DNA of 64,000 nucleotides from Calycina herbarum (Eukaryota > Ascomycota > Leotiomycetes > Helotiales > Pezizellaceae). Positions 32,450-45,475 of the stretch are shown piece after piece (position 1 is the first letter of the stretch; every line of letters begins with the position of its first letter). The stretch spans positions 1 through 64,000 of the forward strand of contig LLEY01000233.1 in NCBI GenBank assembly GCA_001414485.1, given 5' to 3'. The notes beneath the pieces are model-generated. The model worked only from the letters and a program-made list of their open reading frames with translations, was not told the DNA's origin and made no database searches. Position numbers and translations under genes: made by a program.

Positions 32450-35400
32450 TCGAAGATTCCATAGTTAGAGATCTATTTATTATATCAGCTTTAGCTAATA
32501 ATATTGTTTTTATAGATACCTTAATTAACACTAGATGCCTTACCTATAGACTATATAACCCGCGCTTTACTCGAAAACATAACCTTATATATATACTAAT
32601 TATACTACGTAATATTACTAGCTTTGACAGCAAAGTCTCTTCGTCTATTAACGAAGTTACTATTGTTTTACTAGATCTAGACGGATATAGAGAAGAGAGA
32701 GTGTTCCTTTATATTACGCCTATTAGCGATTATAATATAATTTTAGGAATACTATAGATTATAGTATATAATACTAGGATTAATAGACCTCGTTCTAAAA
32801 TGAGAATTAGAGTAATAAACACGATTATACAAAGCAAAGAAGCTTTTTTCAAGAAGTAAGAGAAGTTAAAACAGTTAGCCTAAGTATTAGCTACTTTATT
32901 TATAATAATTAAGAAACGACGAAGTTAGAAAGCCTAGGTCTTTACAGCTAGTATATCAGATATTAACAAGGCTCTTAGAGTAAAACACAAAACGGACCTA
33001 GTAGTAAAGCTACTATAACATTTATACAAGTTCCTAGATATTTTCAACTACTAAAAAGCAGAACAACTACTACTACTACAAGGACTAGGGACTGACTATA
33101 CTATTAAGCTTAAATCAGTAGACGGAAAGTAACCAAAGATGCTATAGAGGCTCTTATATAGTATGTCGCGCGATGAGCTTCTTATACTTCGTAAGACCTT
33201 AACGGAACTACTTGATAAAGAGTTTATATAAGTAAGCAACTCGCCAGCGGCCGCGCTAGTACTATTCGTTAAGAAGCTAGGAGGTGGATTACGGTTTTAT
33301 ATCGATTACTATAGGCTGAACCGTATTACAAAGAAAGACCGCTACCCTCTTTCTCTTATCTATAAGACTTTATAGAATATTAGTAAGGTAAAATAGTTTA
33401 TAAAGCTTGATATTATCGCTGCTTTTCATAAGATACGGATCGTAGAAGAGAACGAGTAGAAAACTGCTTTTCAGACCTGTTATAGACTTTATAAATAGAT
33501 AGTTACCTCGTTTAGTCTTATAAATACGCCTAGTACATTCTAGAAGTATATTAACTAGACTCTACAAGGCTACTTAGACGAATTCTATTCTACCTATATC
33601 GACGACATTCTTATATACTCGTCTAAGAGTAGGAGTTAACACCGCGAGCATATACGTAAGGTACTCTAGCGCCTACGAGAAGCAGGATTACAAATCGACA
33701 TTAATAAGTGTAAATTTAAGGTATAAGAGACGAAGTACTTAGGGTTTATTCTTAAAGCAGGAAAAGGACTTCGAATAGATCTAGACAAAATTAAGACAAT
33801 TACTAGCTAGGAAGCACTAACATCTATTAAAGGTGTCTAAGGGTTCCTTAGGTTTACTAACTTTTATAGGCGATTTATTAAAGACTTTTCAGACCTTGTA
33901 CAACCGCTTATAGAACTTACACATAAGGACTAGAAATTCTCCTAGACTAGAGAAGCAAATATAGCTTTCTAAACACTTAAAGACATCTTTACTTCAGCTC
34001 TAGCACTTGTCTAATTCAACTACGATAAGCCTATACGTATTAAAACAGACTCTTTAGGCTAGTGTATTAGTAGTATACTACAGCAGTTAAGCGACAAAGG
34101 TATATAGGTGCTATATGCCTTCTTTTCTAAGAAGAATAACCTAGTAGAATATAACTACGAGATCTATAATAAAGAAATGCTTACGATTATACGATACCTT
34201 AAAGAATAGGACGCTAAGCTAAGAGAGGTTGATAAGTTTAAGATTTATATAGATTATAAGAACCTTGAGTACTTTATAACTATACGTAAGCTTATAGAAT
34301 AGTAAATAAGATAGTTCTTAATTCTCTCTCGTTATAACTTCTATATTATCTACGTTCCTAGAAGAGAAAACGAACGTGCCGACGCTCTATTACGACGAGA
34401 CTAAGATATACTATAGGACGGATCAGACCAGTGTTTAGCTAATTAGAACATACGACTCTTAAAGCCTGAAATGCTTATACTAAGTTATATAGTCCGTGCT
34501 TTACTAGTAACAATTCACTCTCTCCAAAGTCAAATATTAGAGGAGTTACTAGACGAGCTTACTAACTGGGATTAAGCTCTTATAAATAACGTAGAGTATA
34601 TTCAAGCTAGAGAAGCTGTAAAAGCAGGTACTAGAAGATTCTCGATAGAGCTTCACCTTAAGGTGTCTATCTTAGAATGCTCTTTATCTGACGAAGGCTA
34701 TATACTATTTCGTAGAAGGAAATAGGTTCTAAATAGTAATAATCTACGAACTCGGTTAATTTAAATAACTTATGATTTATTACTGTATAGACACCCTGGA
34801 AGAGAAGTTATATATGCTCTTATTACTCGACAGTTCTACTAGCCTAGAATAGCAAAAGATATTCGTACCTTTGTCGAGAACTGTGATAGTTATAGATGGA
34901 ATAAGACATAGCGGACTAGGCGATAAGGCTTCTTAAAACCACTACCTATGCTAGACCGAATATGGTTAGAGATCTCTATAGACTTTATTATAGACTTGTC
35001 TAAATCAGGAGGCTGCTGTAATATAATTGTTATTATAGACTAACTTAGTAAAGGAGTTATGATAGACGGCTTAGAAAATATTAAGGCTAAGATAGTAGCT
35101 AAGTAGTTTATTTAACGATATCTACTATACTATTTCTTACTAGTAGCTATTATATTAGATAGAGGGACTTAATTTATAAGTACTCTTTAGAAACGATTAT
35201 ATAAACTACTATAGGTTAAGAGAAGATTATCGACTACGTTTTCGCTAGAAACAGATAGATCTACTAAACGAGCGAATAAAGTTATTAAGACAGTACTATA
35301 CTATTTTATAGATTAGGCTCAAAGTAACTAGCTTAAGCGGCTTCTAATAGTAGTATTTATAATCTATAGACGAGACTTAATATCTATAGAAACGAGTTCG

Positions 35401-36090
35401 TTCTTCCTATTACATAGATAGAACCAAAGTTTATTCGAGAACCTAGTAGATAAGTTATTAGTAGAAGATAATAGGGACTCTCTAATTACTAGTGCGGATC
35501 GTATTATATAGACGATAAAGGAGGCACGAGAATAGGCGTAAGCATTAATAGCTGCGGCTTAAGAAGCCTAGGAATAAGCAAGTAACTAGAAACGTGATTA
35601 AGCACTTAGCTATAAGGTTAGGGACAAGGTATAGCTAAGCCTGGAAAACGTTAAGACAAACAGACTAAGTAAGAAGTTAGACGCTAGGTATACAAAGTTC
35701 AAAGTCTTAGAGGTTATCGGATTGTATAGCTATAAGCTGGATACGTCTCTAGAGATATATAACGTCTTTTATATAAGACTCCTACGACCTGCGAACTCGT
35801 TACTACTACCTAGATAAGTTATCGAAGAAAGCTAGCCACCTGCGATATTAGTCGATAATATAGAGATATACGACATCGAGTGTATACTCGACTAAAAGAG
35901 AGCTTCTAGCAGAGGTAATCGACTAAGATATCTAGTTAAGTGAGAAGGTTATAGACAGCCGACGTAGGAGCTAGAATCGTCTTTAGAAAACACTATTACA
36001 CTTATTAACTGGAAAATCAAGGCTAGAACGAGCGTTATAGGAGGAAATGCTAGGCGTAGACAAAGGCTCCCTTGCTTAGAAGAGAAAGAG
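32450..36090 (+). pseudogene. chromovirus 1 pol relic with C-terminal chromodomain
   Basis: In order: protease-like region ending in YNIILGI; reverse transcriptase with [37 protein letters not shown] and TYIDDILIYS (about 33590-33620); RNase H with FKIYIDYKNLEYF; integrase with an HHCC-like zone and DFIIDL (about 34975); and a chromodomain near 35860-35990 (YDIECILDQKR, LRYLVKQEGY). Chromodomains target such elements to heterochromatin. Trp and Gln codons are often stops, so none is functional. Confidence 0.85.
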
Positions 36091-36096
36091 GGGTAA

Positions 36097-36390
36097 TATA
36101 AGAGTTGGAACCTATAATAGAGGCTCGGGCTATGCCCTCGCTAAGCACTAACCAAAGTCCCTACTTAGCACTGGCTATAACCCTACTACTAAGCAAGTCT
36201 CTTCTATTCTATACTTTTCTATTCTATTCTTTTGATATTATATATTCGTTAAGCAGTTCTTAGAATATTCCAGAGGCTCTTCCTCTCTCTATATATAGAG
36301 AAAGAGCTTATATATATATAGTCTTCACGCACTTCTTAATTAAATATTCGAAACCACATCTTTAAGTTATTCGAGGTCTAGCCTCTTATA
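36097..36390 (+). repeat. 3' LTR of chromovirus 1
   Basis: 294 bp, the same length as the 5' LTR. Its start is RIPed to TATAAGAG. Confidence 0.92.
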
Positions 36391-39300
36391 CTCGGTCCTT
36401 AGAAAAGGGCTTAAAAGGCTCCTTGCTAAGCGAGTCTCTTAGATAGCTATTAAGCACTCTGTTCTAGGGTAGAACCAGTTCGGGGCTCTTCTACTAAGAG
36501 CTGCTACAGACCTTACTATCTATCTTACCTTCGATATTAAGTTAGCTCTTACGAACAAGTAGGAAGCCTCTCTTCTTACACTCGATATTAAGAGCGCCTT
36601 TAACGTAGTACTCCCTAGCTGCCTGATTAAAAGGTTAAGAGAGTAAGGATAGCTGTATTACTTCGTAGAATAGGTCTCCTCTTTCTTAACTAATAGATTA
36701 GTAAAAGTAAAGCTTAACGGAGAAGTAGGCGACGCTACCCCGCTTCAGTATAGCCTTCTATAAGGCTCGCCTATCTCACCGATCCTCTTTATACTCTATA
36801 TCCAGCCTCTCTTCAGATTAGGAGTTGGCTCTCTTCCAGTAGTACAGAGATTCGGCTACGCTGACGACATTAGATTACTTGCTTTCAAGCTTTCAAAGGC
36901 AGGGAATATTAAGGACCTAGCAAAGCAGGTAGCAAGCGTACTTAAGTAGGGCATAGACGAGGGTATTACCTTTAATACTGAAAAATCAGAACTTATCCAC
37001 TTCTCTTATAAAAGGAAATAAAGAGAGAGAGGCATCTGCCCCCCCCCTGCTATTATAGTTAAAGGAAAGACAATAGAGCCTATATAGGAACTCCGGTAGC
37101 TTAGTATCTTCTTCGACCCCCGCCTTACCTTTTATAGTTACGTTAAAAGAATAGCTAGCAAGGCTACACTCGTAGCTAATACTCTTAAAGAAATAATAAA
37201 CATAGTAAGAGGATCCCCCTCGTATCTGCTAAAACAAGCAGTTACTGCTTATATCCTCTCGATCGCCTATTTTAGGCACGAGACCTAGTACCCTAGTCGT
37301 ACGAAAACAGGCTAAGCAGGTACTATAAATAACCGGATCGGCCGCTACCTAACTCTCCTAGATAGAGTAGTTATAAAGTATGCTAGGATCATCCTCCCGG
37401 TCTATAAAACCACTCCTACCTCGGTACTCCTTATGGAATCTAGCCTCCTAGCCGCTGAAATTACTCTTATAGTAAAAAGCAGAGCTTTTAAAGCTAGAAC
37501 TCGACAACTCGACTCGGCACACCCGCTTAAGCGATATGTAAATAACCCTTGCTCAAAGGCTAGGCTTATTTACCGCTCTTCTAAACCTCTCCCGCCTTCA
37601 GAAGAAGTCGATCTAATTCAAGACCCCTCGTAGAGTAGAGAGTTCAACTGCTAAGCCCGCCTTCTCAAGGTAGCCGGCCCGAGCCCTAGCGGTAATAAAG
37701 ACTCTTACAAAGCCGAATTCCTTGAATTCCTCGCCTCTGTTCCGCCTATAGACCTAGTTGTATTTACCGACGGCTCTCGCTTAGACGATAAAAACACAGG
37801 AGGAGGTGTATACCTTATAAGAGAAGGGGTTGTTTTAAATACAAAGCTCTTCTCTTTTAGCAAAACCATAGAAATATACGATATAGAAGCGAGAGCCGCC
37901 TTACACGGTCTTAAGCTTGCCCTCGTATCCCCTTTTTAGTCCTTAGCTACAAAGTACTAGATTTGCCTTAATAACCTCGAGGCTATACTACAGCTAACTC
38001 ACCGATCCTGCAGCACCTCGTAAGAAACCTTTAATAAGATATTCGACTTTACTTAGCTATACCCGGGGAAGATCCAGACACGGTGGTGCCCTAGTTATAT
38101 AGGAATTCGAGGGAATGAAATTACCGACAAAGCTGCGGGGAAAGCGGCTCGAACACCCCCCCCTAGCCCTTCTTTACTCTATACTACTACACTTAAGAGA
38201 GAAGTTAAAGAGACAGAGGTCAAGCTCGCGAACAAGCTTTAGTAGATAACACTCCCGGATATCTATAAGAGGCTAGGTCTTACTTCCTAGCTCTCGAAAC
38301 CTAGAACTCTCCAGCTACTAAGAGAGGTCCTAGCTCGGCTTATTACAGCTTATACTAGTCACGGAGACTTTACAGTATACCACCTTCGATTCCACTACCT
38401 TAACACGTTACTAGAATCCGGGAATTGTAAATATAAAAAGGCTAAAGTATAATTCTATCTACTCTTCTATAGGCTTGCAAAGAACAAAGAGCTAAGGCTA
38501 TTAGCTAAGACAGAGAGAAATCCTCAACTCCTATTCAGACCTGGTTATAAGAAGCTTTTTAACAAGGTCTATTCTAAGACTAAGTTCTTTATAAAGATCT
38601 GTCCCTCGAGATAGTTAAAACTCTCTTCTTCTTTCTTTTTCTATATTTTTATATATATCTCCTTTATCTTTCTCTAATTCTATAAACTAGTTAAGGATAA
38701 GAGCTGTTCCGAAAGTAGAGCTTCTCTTTAAACTATCTCTTATAAATTAGCTTACTCGTTTACACCCCCTGTAGCCTAGGGCACCCCTCTAGCGTCATTT
38801 GCCCTCTTTTAAGACTTTTTAGAACCTAGACCACGCGATCTAGACTCTGTCTAACGTTAAATAGAAATAATTAAATAAATAAATAAATAAATCTAGTCTC
38901 GGATAAGTATTAATTAAGCCTCTATCTTACGTACGTTACTTAGTATTCTAGACTTCTATAGAGTATCTTCTAGTATAACTAGAGTTAGTATATAAAGCTT
39001 TAAATCAAGCTTTGATAATATAACTTCTAGGTCGTATAAGACTAGTCTAGCGTCTTAAAAACTCGCGTAGATATTATTCTTTATAAAAGCTTTATAAAAA
39101 GCTATTTTAAAAGCTTAAAAGAAGGTTTCTTTAGTAATATAGTTAATATAATTATATACTAAGCTAGAGATCTTATTTCTATATACTCGCTTTAATAGCG
39201 AAAAATAGCTAATATTAAGCGACTATAATAAATACGAAGAATATAGAGGTATATAAAGAGTAATAATATTAAAGTCTTTATAAAGTCGCTAGAATTTAAG

Positions 39301-39437
39301 CGAGTTATAGTTTTCGTAACTATTAATAATTAGTAGTCTATATTCTTATACTAAGAAGATATAAGTACTTTACTTATAAAGATAATAAATAGCGGGATTA
39401 CTTAACCTATTATATTAACTTCTTAAATAACTATAAC

Positions 39438-39669
39438 TGTTACGATCTATATCTAAAGACAAAGGTATAAGAGTATATATATATATATTCAAGAATTTAA
39501 AGCTACAGTTCTAAGAACGAGGGAATACGGAATATATACTCTACGAAAAAGAGGTATTCCTACTAACTATAAAGAGCCTTTAATCTCGTTATAAATCCGT
39601 CTAAGCGTTGCGGCTCTGACGGTTACGTATAGGACCGAGAATCACGTGTTACAGACTAGCGCTGTAACA
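39438..39669 (-). repeat. 3' LTR of Ty3/Gypsy element 2
   Basis: Starts TGTTACGATC on the plus strand and ends CTGTAACA. Contains one CACGTG (39643-39648). Confidence 0.85.
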
Positions 39670-39849
39670 TTACCCTCTCTTTTAGAAAAAGCTTGTTCGC
39701 AAGCTTTGTATTACGACTGAATCGTCTATTAGATAATCGTAATCGTCTATTCTGTCTTTCTACGCTCGTATCTAGCTTTATAAAGCCCTTAGCGGACCAG
39801 CGCGGGCTAGATTAGCGAGGTGAAAATCGCGTAATTTATATAGGTAATA

Positions 39850-42800
39850 CTTAAAATTCGAGGCCGGATACTACTATAGATCAGAGTTATAGCCTAACTA
39901 TTGAACCCTATATTAGAGCTTTCTACGAACTGCTTTTATAGCTAAGACTTCTTCTACTTCCTACTCTTCCTAATCTATAACCTATATTAGCGGGGGTGGT
40001 TCGTTTACCTATCTAGGTAACGGATCTATAGCGGCCTTACAGAGCAGTAACAGGTGGAATACAGGGTATATACGGAAGTGGTCTAGTAGTTCGAGCTAGA
40101 AAGAGTATTCTTTACAGGCTATAATCTGGAACGGACCCTTGTTTTGTCTATCTAGCTTATAGCTCGGCCGGTCTATCTTCTAATTATAAGTCGATACCTA
40201 AACAAAGTCGTCTACGTCAAAGTCTACTACTCTTCGAATCCGGTTCGCAGACCTTATATAGCAGTCTTATGCTTTACTAACTAATTCCTTTGCCACGGTC
40301 TAAGTATCGTATATTCTCCGTATAAGTGCCTCTATATCGGTCCGGTTAAGCTGTTCGTAGACTGTTACGGATTTATCTAGACGGTTTCAATTAAAGAACG
40401 TAGTAGCTACGTATCTATTAATTACTTTAAAGAGCGAGAGCCTACCTAGACTCTCGTATAGAAGCGTAAGCTAAGCGTAGTCTAGAATAGGGACAAGTTC
40501 GCTCCAGTTGTTCTAATAGTAACTAATAAAAGGCTGTAGACGTTGATTAATCTATTAGTTTATAATTTCGGTTTGTCTATCAGTTTATAGGTAGAAAGTA
40601 GTAGATAGCTTAAGCTTTATACTAAGAATTCCGTAGAATTTAGACTAGAAAGAAGAAATAAACTATAGTCTACGGTCTAAAATAATGCTTTGCGGATAGC
40701 CGTAGGTTCGATAGATCTACGTAACGTATATTCGAGCTATATCTCAGGCTATAACTGTCTTTAAACAGAGGATCGAGACCGATTACTTAGTTAGGCGATC
40801 TATAACTACTTATAAGGTATCGTAACCTTGTTTATTAGTAGGGAAAGACTTATAGTCTATAGTAATATACTGTTAGAGACGTTCTAGAACTGGTAACGGG
40901 TGTAAAAACCTAGGTTTATAGTCGCGAGGAACCGTAGTACGTCGACAGTCTCCGTAGTTACTAATATAGGTTTCTATAGACGTCTGTAAACTTTTTCACC
41001 AGTATCTACGGGCGAGGATAGCTACCGTCTTTGTCTGTCCAGGGTAAGCCGTAGATACTTATACGTGAGCCTTATAGATTAGGTCTGTCCGTAAGGTGTC
41101 TTAATTAGAAACTACGAGTCTCTTTTACTAAAGAAGTAAGCCGTTCTCTATTGTCTAGTTTTAGTACTCACGGGTAGCTTTCGTTCGGTCGTCTTCTAAG
41201 TCCGAAGAGTTACGGTTAGTAGTAAGTAACTAGTCGATAAGGTTAAGCAAGGGTTCTAAGGTAACTAGGGCTAACGTTATAAGAGGTTCTAATCGAGTAG
41301 TAATACGTAGATCTAACTGATTAGACGTAAGTAAGGTTTATTATCTTATAGACGCTTTTAGGTCGTTCTACAGGTTAACGTCTTAGTCTTAGCGTATTAG
41401 TGTGTCCGTTTTCTCGTTCTACTTACTAGATTAAAACGTAATTATAAAATAGAACTCTAATAGAAACTCTGCCTATCTCGCTTACTACTGGTTTAAGGTT
41501 TTAGAGGTTATAAAGTACTCTAAAGCCTTATAATCGGTGAAGACCTTGATCCGGGAGCTAGTCTAAGTAAGATCTGCTTACTATTGTCTAAAAAAGCGTA
41601 TAATAGCTAATATCTCCTTATCGTAGATTTAGTAGTTTAGCTTAGCAAGGTTCATCGTCTTTGAGAAGTAGCTTATAGGTCTCTACGGTTCGGTTTCGGA
41701 TATACGTTATGATATTATAGCCGCAACTACTCCGTCAGAAGCGTTAGTCTTAACTATAGTCTCTAAATCGGCTGTAAAGTAGTATAAGAGAGAGGCGGTA
41801 ACTAAGGCTTCTTTTAATATATTAAAAGCCTTCTTATATTCTAAGTCGAACTTAAACAGCACTTCCTTACCTATAAGATAGTTTAGCGGACGAGTAATCC
41901 GTCTATAATCCTGAATAAAACGTCGGTAGAAGTTATAAAAACCTAGGAAGGACTAGATACTCTTAACAGTACTAGGATATTTCTAGGAAACGATTACCGA
42001 GATCTTCTCTAGGTCGACTTCGATTCTATCTATAGAGATAATAAAACCAAGGTACTTTATACAAGTAACGTGGAACTCTATCTTCTTAATATCTACTTAT
42101 AGCCTAGCTTTACAGAGCCGTTCTAAGACCTTATAGACGTGTTCAACGTATTCGAGCTTATTATTAGAGTATATAAGAATGTCGTTAAGGTAAGCTATAT
42201 AAAAGTTATTAAGATATTCTATAAGAACGCTATTTATATACCTCTAGTACGTAGCAGGACCGTTAGTTAAGCCGAAAGGTAATACCTTATATTTAAACGT
42301 GCTATAACAGGTCTAAAAGGTTATAAGTTCTTCTAACTCTAGTTCTATACGTATATAGTTGAAAGCTTAACAAATGTCGAGCTTTATAAGGATTTTAGCA
42401 CTAGTGATTCGTATAAGAGTTTCGTCGATTAGCAGAAGAGGGTGCTAGTCCTTATAAGTAAGGTTGTTAAGTTTCTAGTAGTCGATATAGAGCTATAAGC
42501 TTCTATTAGGCTTCTTTATAAACAGTACTAGAGAGGCGAAAGAGGCGTAGCTAGGAATAATAAACCCTTTATCAAGGTTATCGAGGATATACTGCTTTAT
42601 AGCTAGAAGTTCCTTAGTCGTTATCCTATATAATAGGCTATACGATAGAGTATTCGGACCTATAAGTTCGATCTAGTAGTCGACTTGGTTTTGTAGCAGA
42701 GGAAGCTCGTCTAAAGCTCTCTTTAAAAAGACATTCTTAAAGTCTATATATTCCTAGCAAACGTTCTATTCTACTAGTTGTTCGTCTAAAGCGTAATCTA

Positions 42801-43720
42801 CTAAAGAGAGCTCTATACGTAACCTGTCTATAAGAGCATAGTCGATCTCTTATAAGCTAGTAGAGAAGACTTCGTTATCGCGCTTTTAAAGGTTAAGTTT
42901 AAAAGCGGCAGCTCTAATATAATAGATATTAATAGCGAAGTCTTCCGTAGGTTTATAGATATCTGTAAGCGAGCTTATAGCTGCTTTACGGTTTATAACT
43001 AAACGTTTTCCTAAGAAGGATCGACGACGTTATTAGCGGTTAGGAATAAGGACCTATATTCTATTCTAGGTAGAGATAAGGTCTTACTAAAAGCTTTCGT
43101 CTAGAATTTCCTCGAGAGTGACTAGTAGCGGGGTTTAGCGCTGGCTTTAAGGCAGTATCGAATAGATTAATATAGGTTCCTCTATAGCATTCTAGCGAAG
43201 GTCGCGGTTCTCTATATCCTCCTAAGCCTAGAGGTCTAGTAGGGAGATAGTTATCGATTCTCTAGTAATAGGTATTAAGTAATTAAATCGACGAACTAGG
43301 GGAAGGGATTCTAGCTACTTAATCTTACAGCTACGGACTACTAACTTTACGTTTACGTCTATAAGCTATTAACAGCTGATAATAATATCGTATCTGCTGA
43401 TATTAGTGATTAGAAAGGGCGTATTAGTAAACTATCGTCTGTCGATACTTAGTATTAAGCGAATAATACAAGTAATCGCTAGTTCTTTATATCTATTAAA
43501 CCCTGTAATTGCTATTACGTATAACAGCTTTTCCGTAGCCTATCTATAATGTTAACTTAACTAGTCGGCTAAAGCTATGTTAATAAATAGCTATCTATTC
43601 GCTCTAGTATTAATAAGTCTAGTAGTATTAAAAGTATATCTATTCTTAATTAAAGTATATATAGTTATAAAAGCCTTTCTATCTATTATACGACTTAGAT
43701 CAAGAGGTTAAGATCTAAGT
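39850..43720 (-). pseudogene. Ty3/Gypsy element 2 pol relic
   Basis: Minus-strand reading shows a reverse transcriptase core around 42160-42240 (FYIAYLNDILIYS, YLDD changed to YLND). A chromodomain-like end lies around 39850-39990 (EVEEVLAIKAVRRKLQYRVQ, then LGYNSD). RNase H and integrase lie between. Stops are frequent. Confidence 0.75.
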
Positions 43721-43729
43721 TTGTTTTAC

Positions 43730-45000
43730 TCTAAAGAGGAGACTTGCTTCAGAGCTGTTCTTTTCCCGAGTCTTTATAGACGAGTTCCTCGTCAGCCGAT
43801 TCTTCTCCAGACGCTTGTAGTCTGTAGAAGTCCGTAAGCGAGTTTTCAGCGTCTTCTAATAGCTTAATAGCTATAGAGGGTTTTTAAGAAAGAGGGTATT
43901 TACTAGCGTAGTACCTAGGTTTATTATAATTGTAATAGATAACGTCTACTATATCCCGGACAGGAGTCGTACTCTTATAAGTGGGCAAAGGAGTCTTACG
44001 GTCCGTAACTAGAGAGTAACGGACCGGGCTTTGGGTTAGCGGATAACTAATAGTAGTACGTAGAGCCGGAAGTTGGTAAGTTAATCCGTAGCCGGCAGAG
44101 AAACCTCTTATAGGTAGGCGGCGGTTATAGCGAGCTGTAAGACGTTTCTTAATAGTTACCCCGTCTTAATAGACAGAGTAACAGCGGTTATATAACTGGT
44201 TAAAGGTTGCTAGGGTGATTCGGACTAGCGAGATACTTACTTAGAGAGCTGGCGTAAGCTTCTAGTATAAATCTTCGGACTACTCACTTGACAGGATATA
44301 AGCCTTAGTCGTAAGGCTTAAGAAGGTTGCTTTAAACATAGTAAAAGTCTCGTCCTCTTATATTAAGAGTTTATAGAAGACCTTATAAGCTTCTATAGCT
44401 TCGTTACTGTCTACGAACAAGGTATCTAGATATATAAGTATATCTATAACGTCTATAAATAAGGTAGAGGAACCGAAATCTATCTATAGTTCTAGGTACT
44501 CTTATACTACGCCAGAAGTAGCTATAAAGACGAAGGTAAGTTTATCTTATTCGTTCTTAAAGAGGTTCTTTCTTATTTTACTAGCTAGGATAATCCGCTA
44601 GGCCTTGTATAACAGGGAGATACCGTTCTTAAGTTTCTTACTATCTTAGAACTTATAAGTAGAATTGTCGGAACTAAATCGGGAACGGGAGGAGTCGGTA
44701 GTAGCCTCTCGGAGGGCTTGCGTATACTCGCGGCTCGGGAGAGAGTTATTAGAGTGGTTTATAAGCAACGGGGTTTAGTAGAGTTATATACGTAAAGAGA
44801 GGATTTTAGCCTATAAACGAACGTTTTCGTCTATAGGAGGCTCGCTTATCGTAGAGGAGGCAGGCGAGAGAGAGGCGACTTCAGAGGTGTTATCCGGTTA
44901 TTAAGGCTCGGTTCGAGACAAGCTAGTAGGTGTCTTCTCTTTTCCACTACGACTACTTTAAGTATTAGCTATTATATTATTAGAAAGGAAGGAGGAGAAG
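43730..45000 (-). pseudogene. Ty3/Gypsy element 2 gag relic
   Basis: A zinc knuckle at about 43895-43950 reads YYNYNKPRYYASKYPL. The spacing fits CxxC(x4)H(x4)C with every Cys turned to Tyr and His to Tyr, each a single transition. Upstream (minus strand) is a Ser/Arg-rich N-terminal part. Confidence 0.6.
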
Positions 45001-45243
45001 GTAGAGAGGGGTTGTAAAAAAGGTTGTATAGGCTGTTACAGGCGTGTCTTTCGAGGAGATAAGTCGTTACAGACGCAGAGATACTCGAGGGATCCGTTTA
45101 TAAGAAGAGGAGCCGTTATAGACGGAGGAGGAGGGTCGTAATCACACTATTATAAGTGTGAGATCTTCTAGCTATTACGAGCATAGAATCTGGTCGATAT
45201 TATAATCCTTCGTAGAGAGTAAAAAGGGTTAAGCTTTAAATAA

Positions 45244-45475
45244 TATCACGATCTATAACTAAAGGCAAAGGTATAAGAGTATATATATATATATTCGAGA
45301 ATTTAAAGCTATAGTTCTAAGAACGAGGGAATATAGAATATATACTCTACGAAAAAGAGGTATTCCTACTAACTATAAAGAGCCTTTAATCTTATTATAA
45401 ATCCGTCCAAGCGTTGCGGCTCTGACGGTCACGTGTAGGACCGAGAATCACGTGTTACGGACCAGCGCCGTAACA
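45244..45475 (-). repeat. 5' LTR of Ty3/Gypsy element 2
   Basis: 232 bp, paired with 39438-39669. Contains two CACGTG motifs (45430-45435, 45449-45454); the first has been mutated in the other LTR. Confidence 0.85.

Larger units (their letters stand above)
30637..36390 (+). mobile_element. Ty3/Gypsy chromovirus 1, 5754 bp, inside LINE copy 1
   Basis: LTRs of 294 bp (30637-30930, 36097-36390) are flanked by the duplication CTCGG (30632-30636, 36391-36395). The polypurine tract AGAAGAGAAAGAGGGG precedes the 3' LTR. The order gag, protease, reverse transcriptase, RNase H, integrase, chromodomain marks a chromovirus. It landed in the reverse transcriptase region of the LINE and is therefore younger than it. 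RIPed throughout. Confidence 0.92.
29050..38620 (+). pseudogene. LINE copy 1 ORF2 relic: endonuclease, reverse transcriptase, RNase H
   Basis: The endonuclease part holds LNIYNAPLDAKGAREAINLV and AGDLNLKSQL (29400-29560). Reverse transcriptase begins just before the chromovirus insertion at 30637 and continues after 36396 with GQNQFGALL, LTLDIKSAFN, LQGSPISPILF and an intact-looking FGYADDI at 36851-36871. RNase H follows with FTDGSRLDD (about 37766) and CPSYIGIRGNEITDKAA (about 38090). The C-terminal region has CKYKKA...C-type residues. Stops by CAG/TGG-to-TAG are common. Confidence 0.8.
27323..38888 (+). mobile_element. Tad-like LINE copy 1, with a chromovirus inserted
   Basis: A non-LTR retrotransposon begins ACACCTTTTTTCGTAGATCG and ends in an (AAAT)n tail. 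It is flanked by a 12-bp duplication AAATCTAGTCTC (27303-27314 and 38889-38900), with 8 extra bases (27315-27322) before the 5' start. A matching 5.84-kb copy is at 54642-60479. Without the chromovirus (30637-36390 plus its 5-bp duplication) the element is about 5.8 kb, so it is full length. ORF1 and ORF2 relics follow in order. Domain set (APE-type endonuclease, reverse transcriptase, RNase H) fits the Tad clade common in Pezizomycotina. Confidence 0.85.
26828..39437 (-). mobile_element. Pogo-like transposon A, half only, split by a LINE
   Basis: The left end ACGTGTTTCATAAGCGAGC follows a TA and matches the TIR of the complete copy B (51726). The body aligns with copy B up to 27314, is interrupted by the LINE, and resumes at 38889 until 39437. 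There it is cut by the LTR of a Ty3-like element. The right half and right TIR are absent, and sequence beyond the Ty3-like element does not continue it. The element is heavily RIPed with no readable protein. Confidence 0.6.
39438..45475 (-). mobile_element. Ty3/Gypsy element 2 (chromodomain type), 6038 bp, no matching target duplication
   Basis: Two 232-bp LTRs (39438-39669, 45244-45475) bound an interior read from right to left; the complement of a polypurine tract (TTACCCTCTCTTTT) follows the left LTR. Coding relics gag then pol lie on the minus strand. Flanks read ATAAC (39433-39437) and CCTAC (45476-45480), which no transition can reconcile. The left flank belongs to Pogo-like element A, the right flank to another repeat, so one end has been replaced by recombination or deletion. 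Confidence 0.85.
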
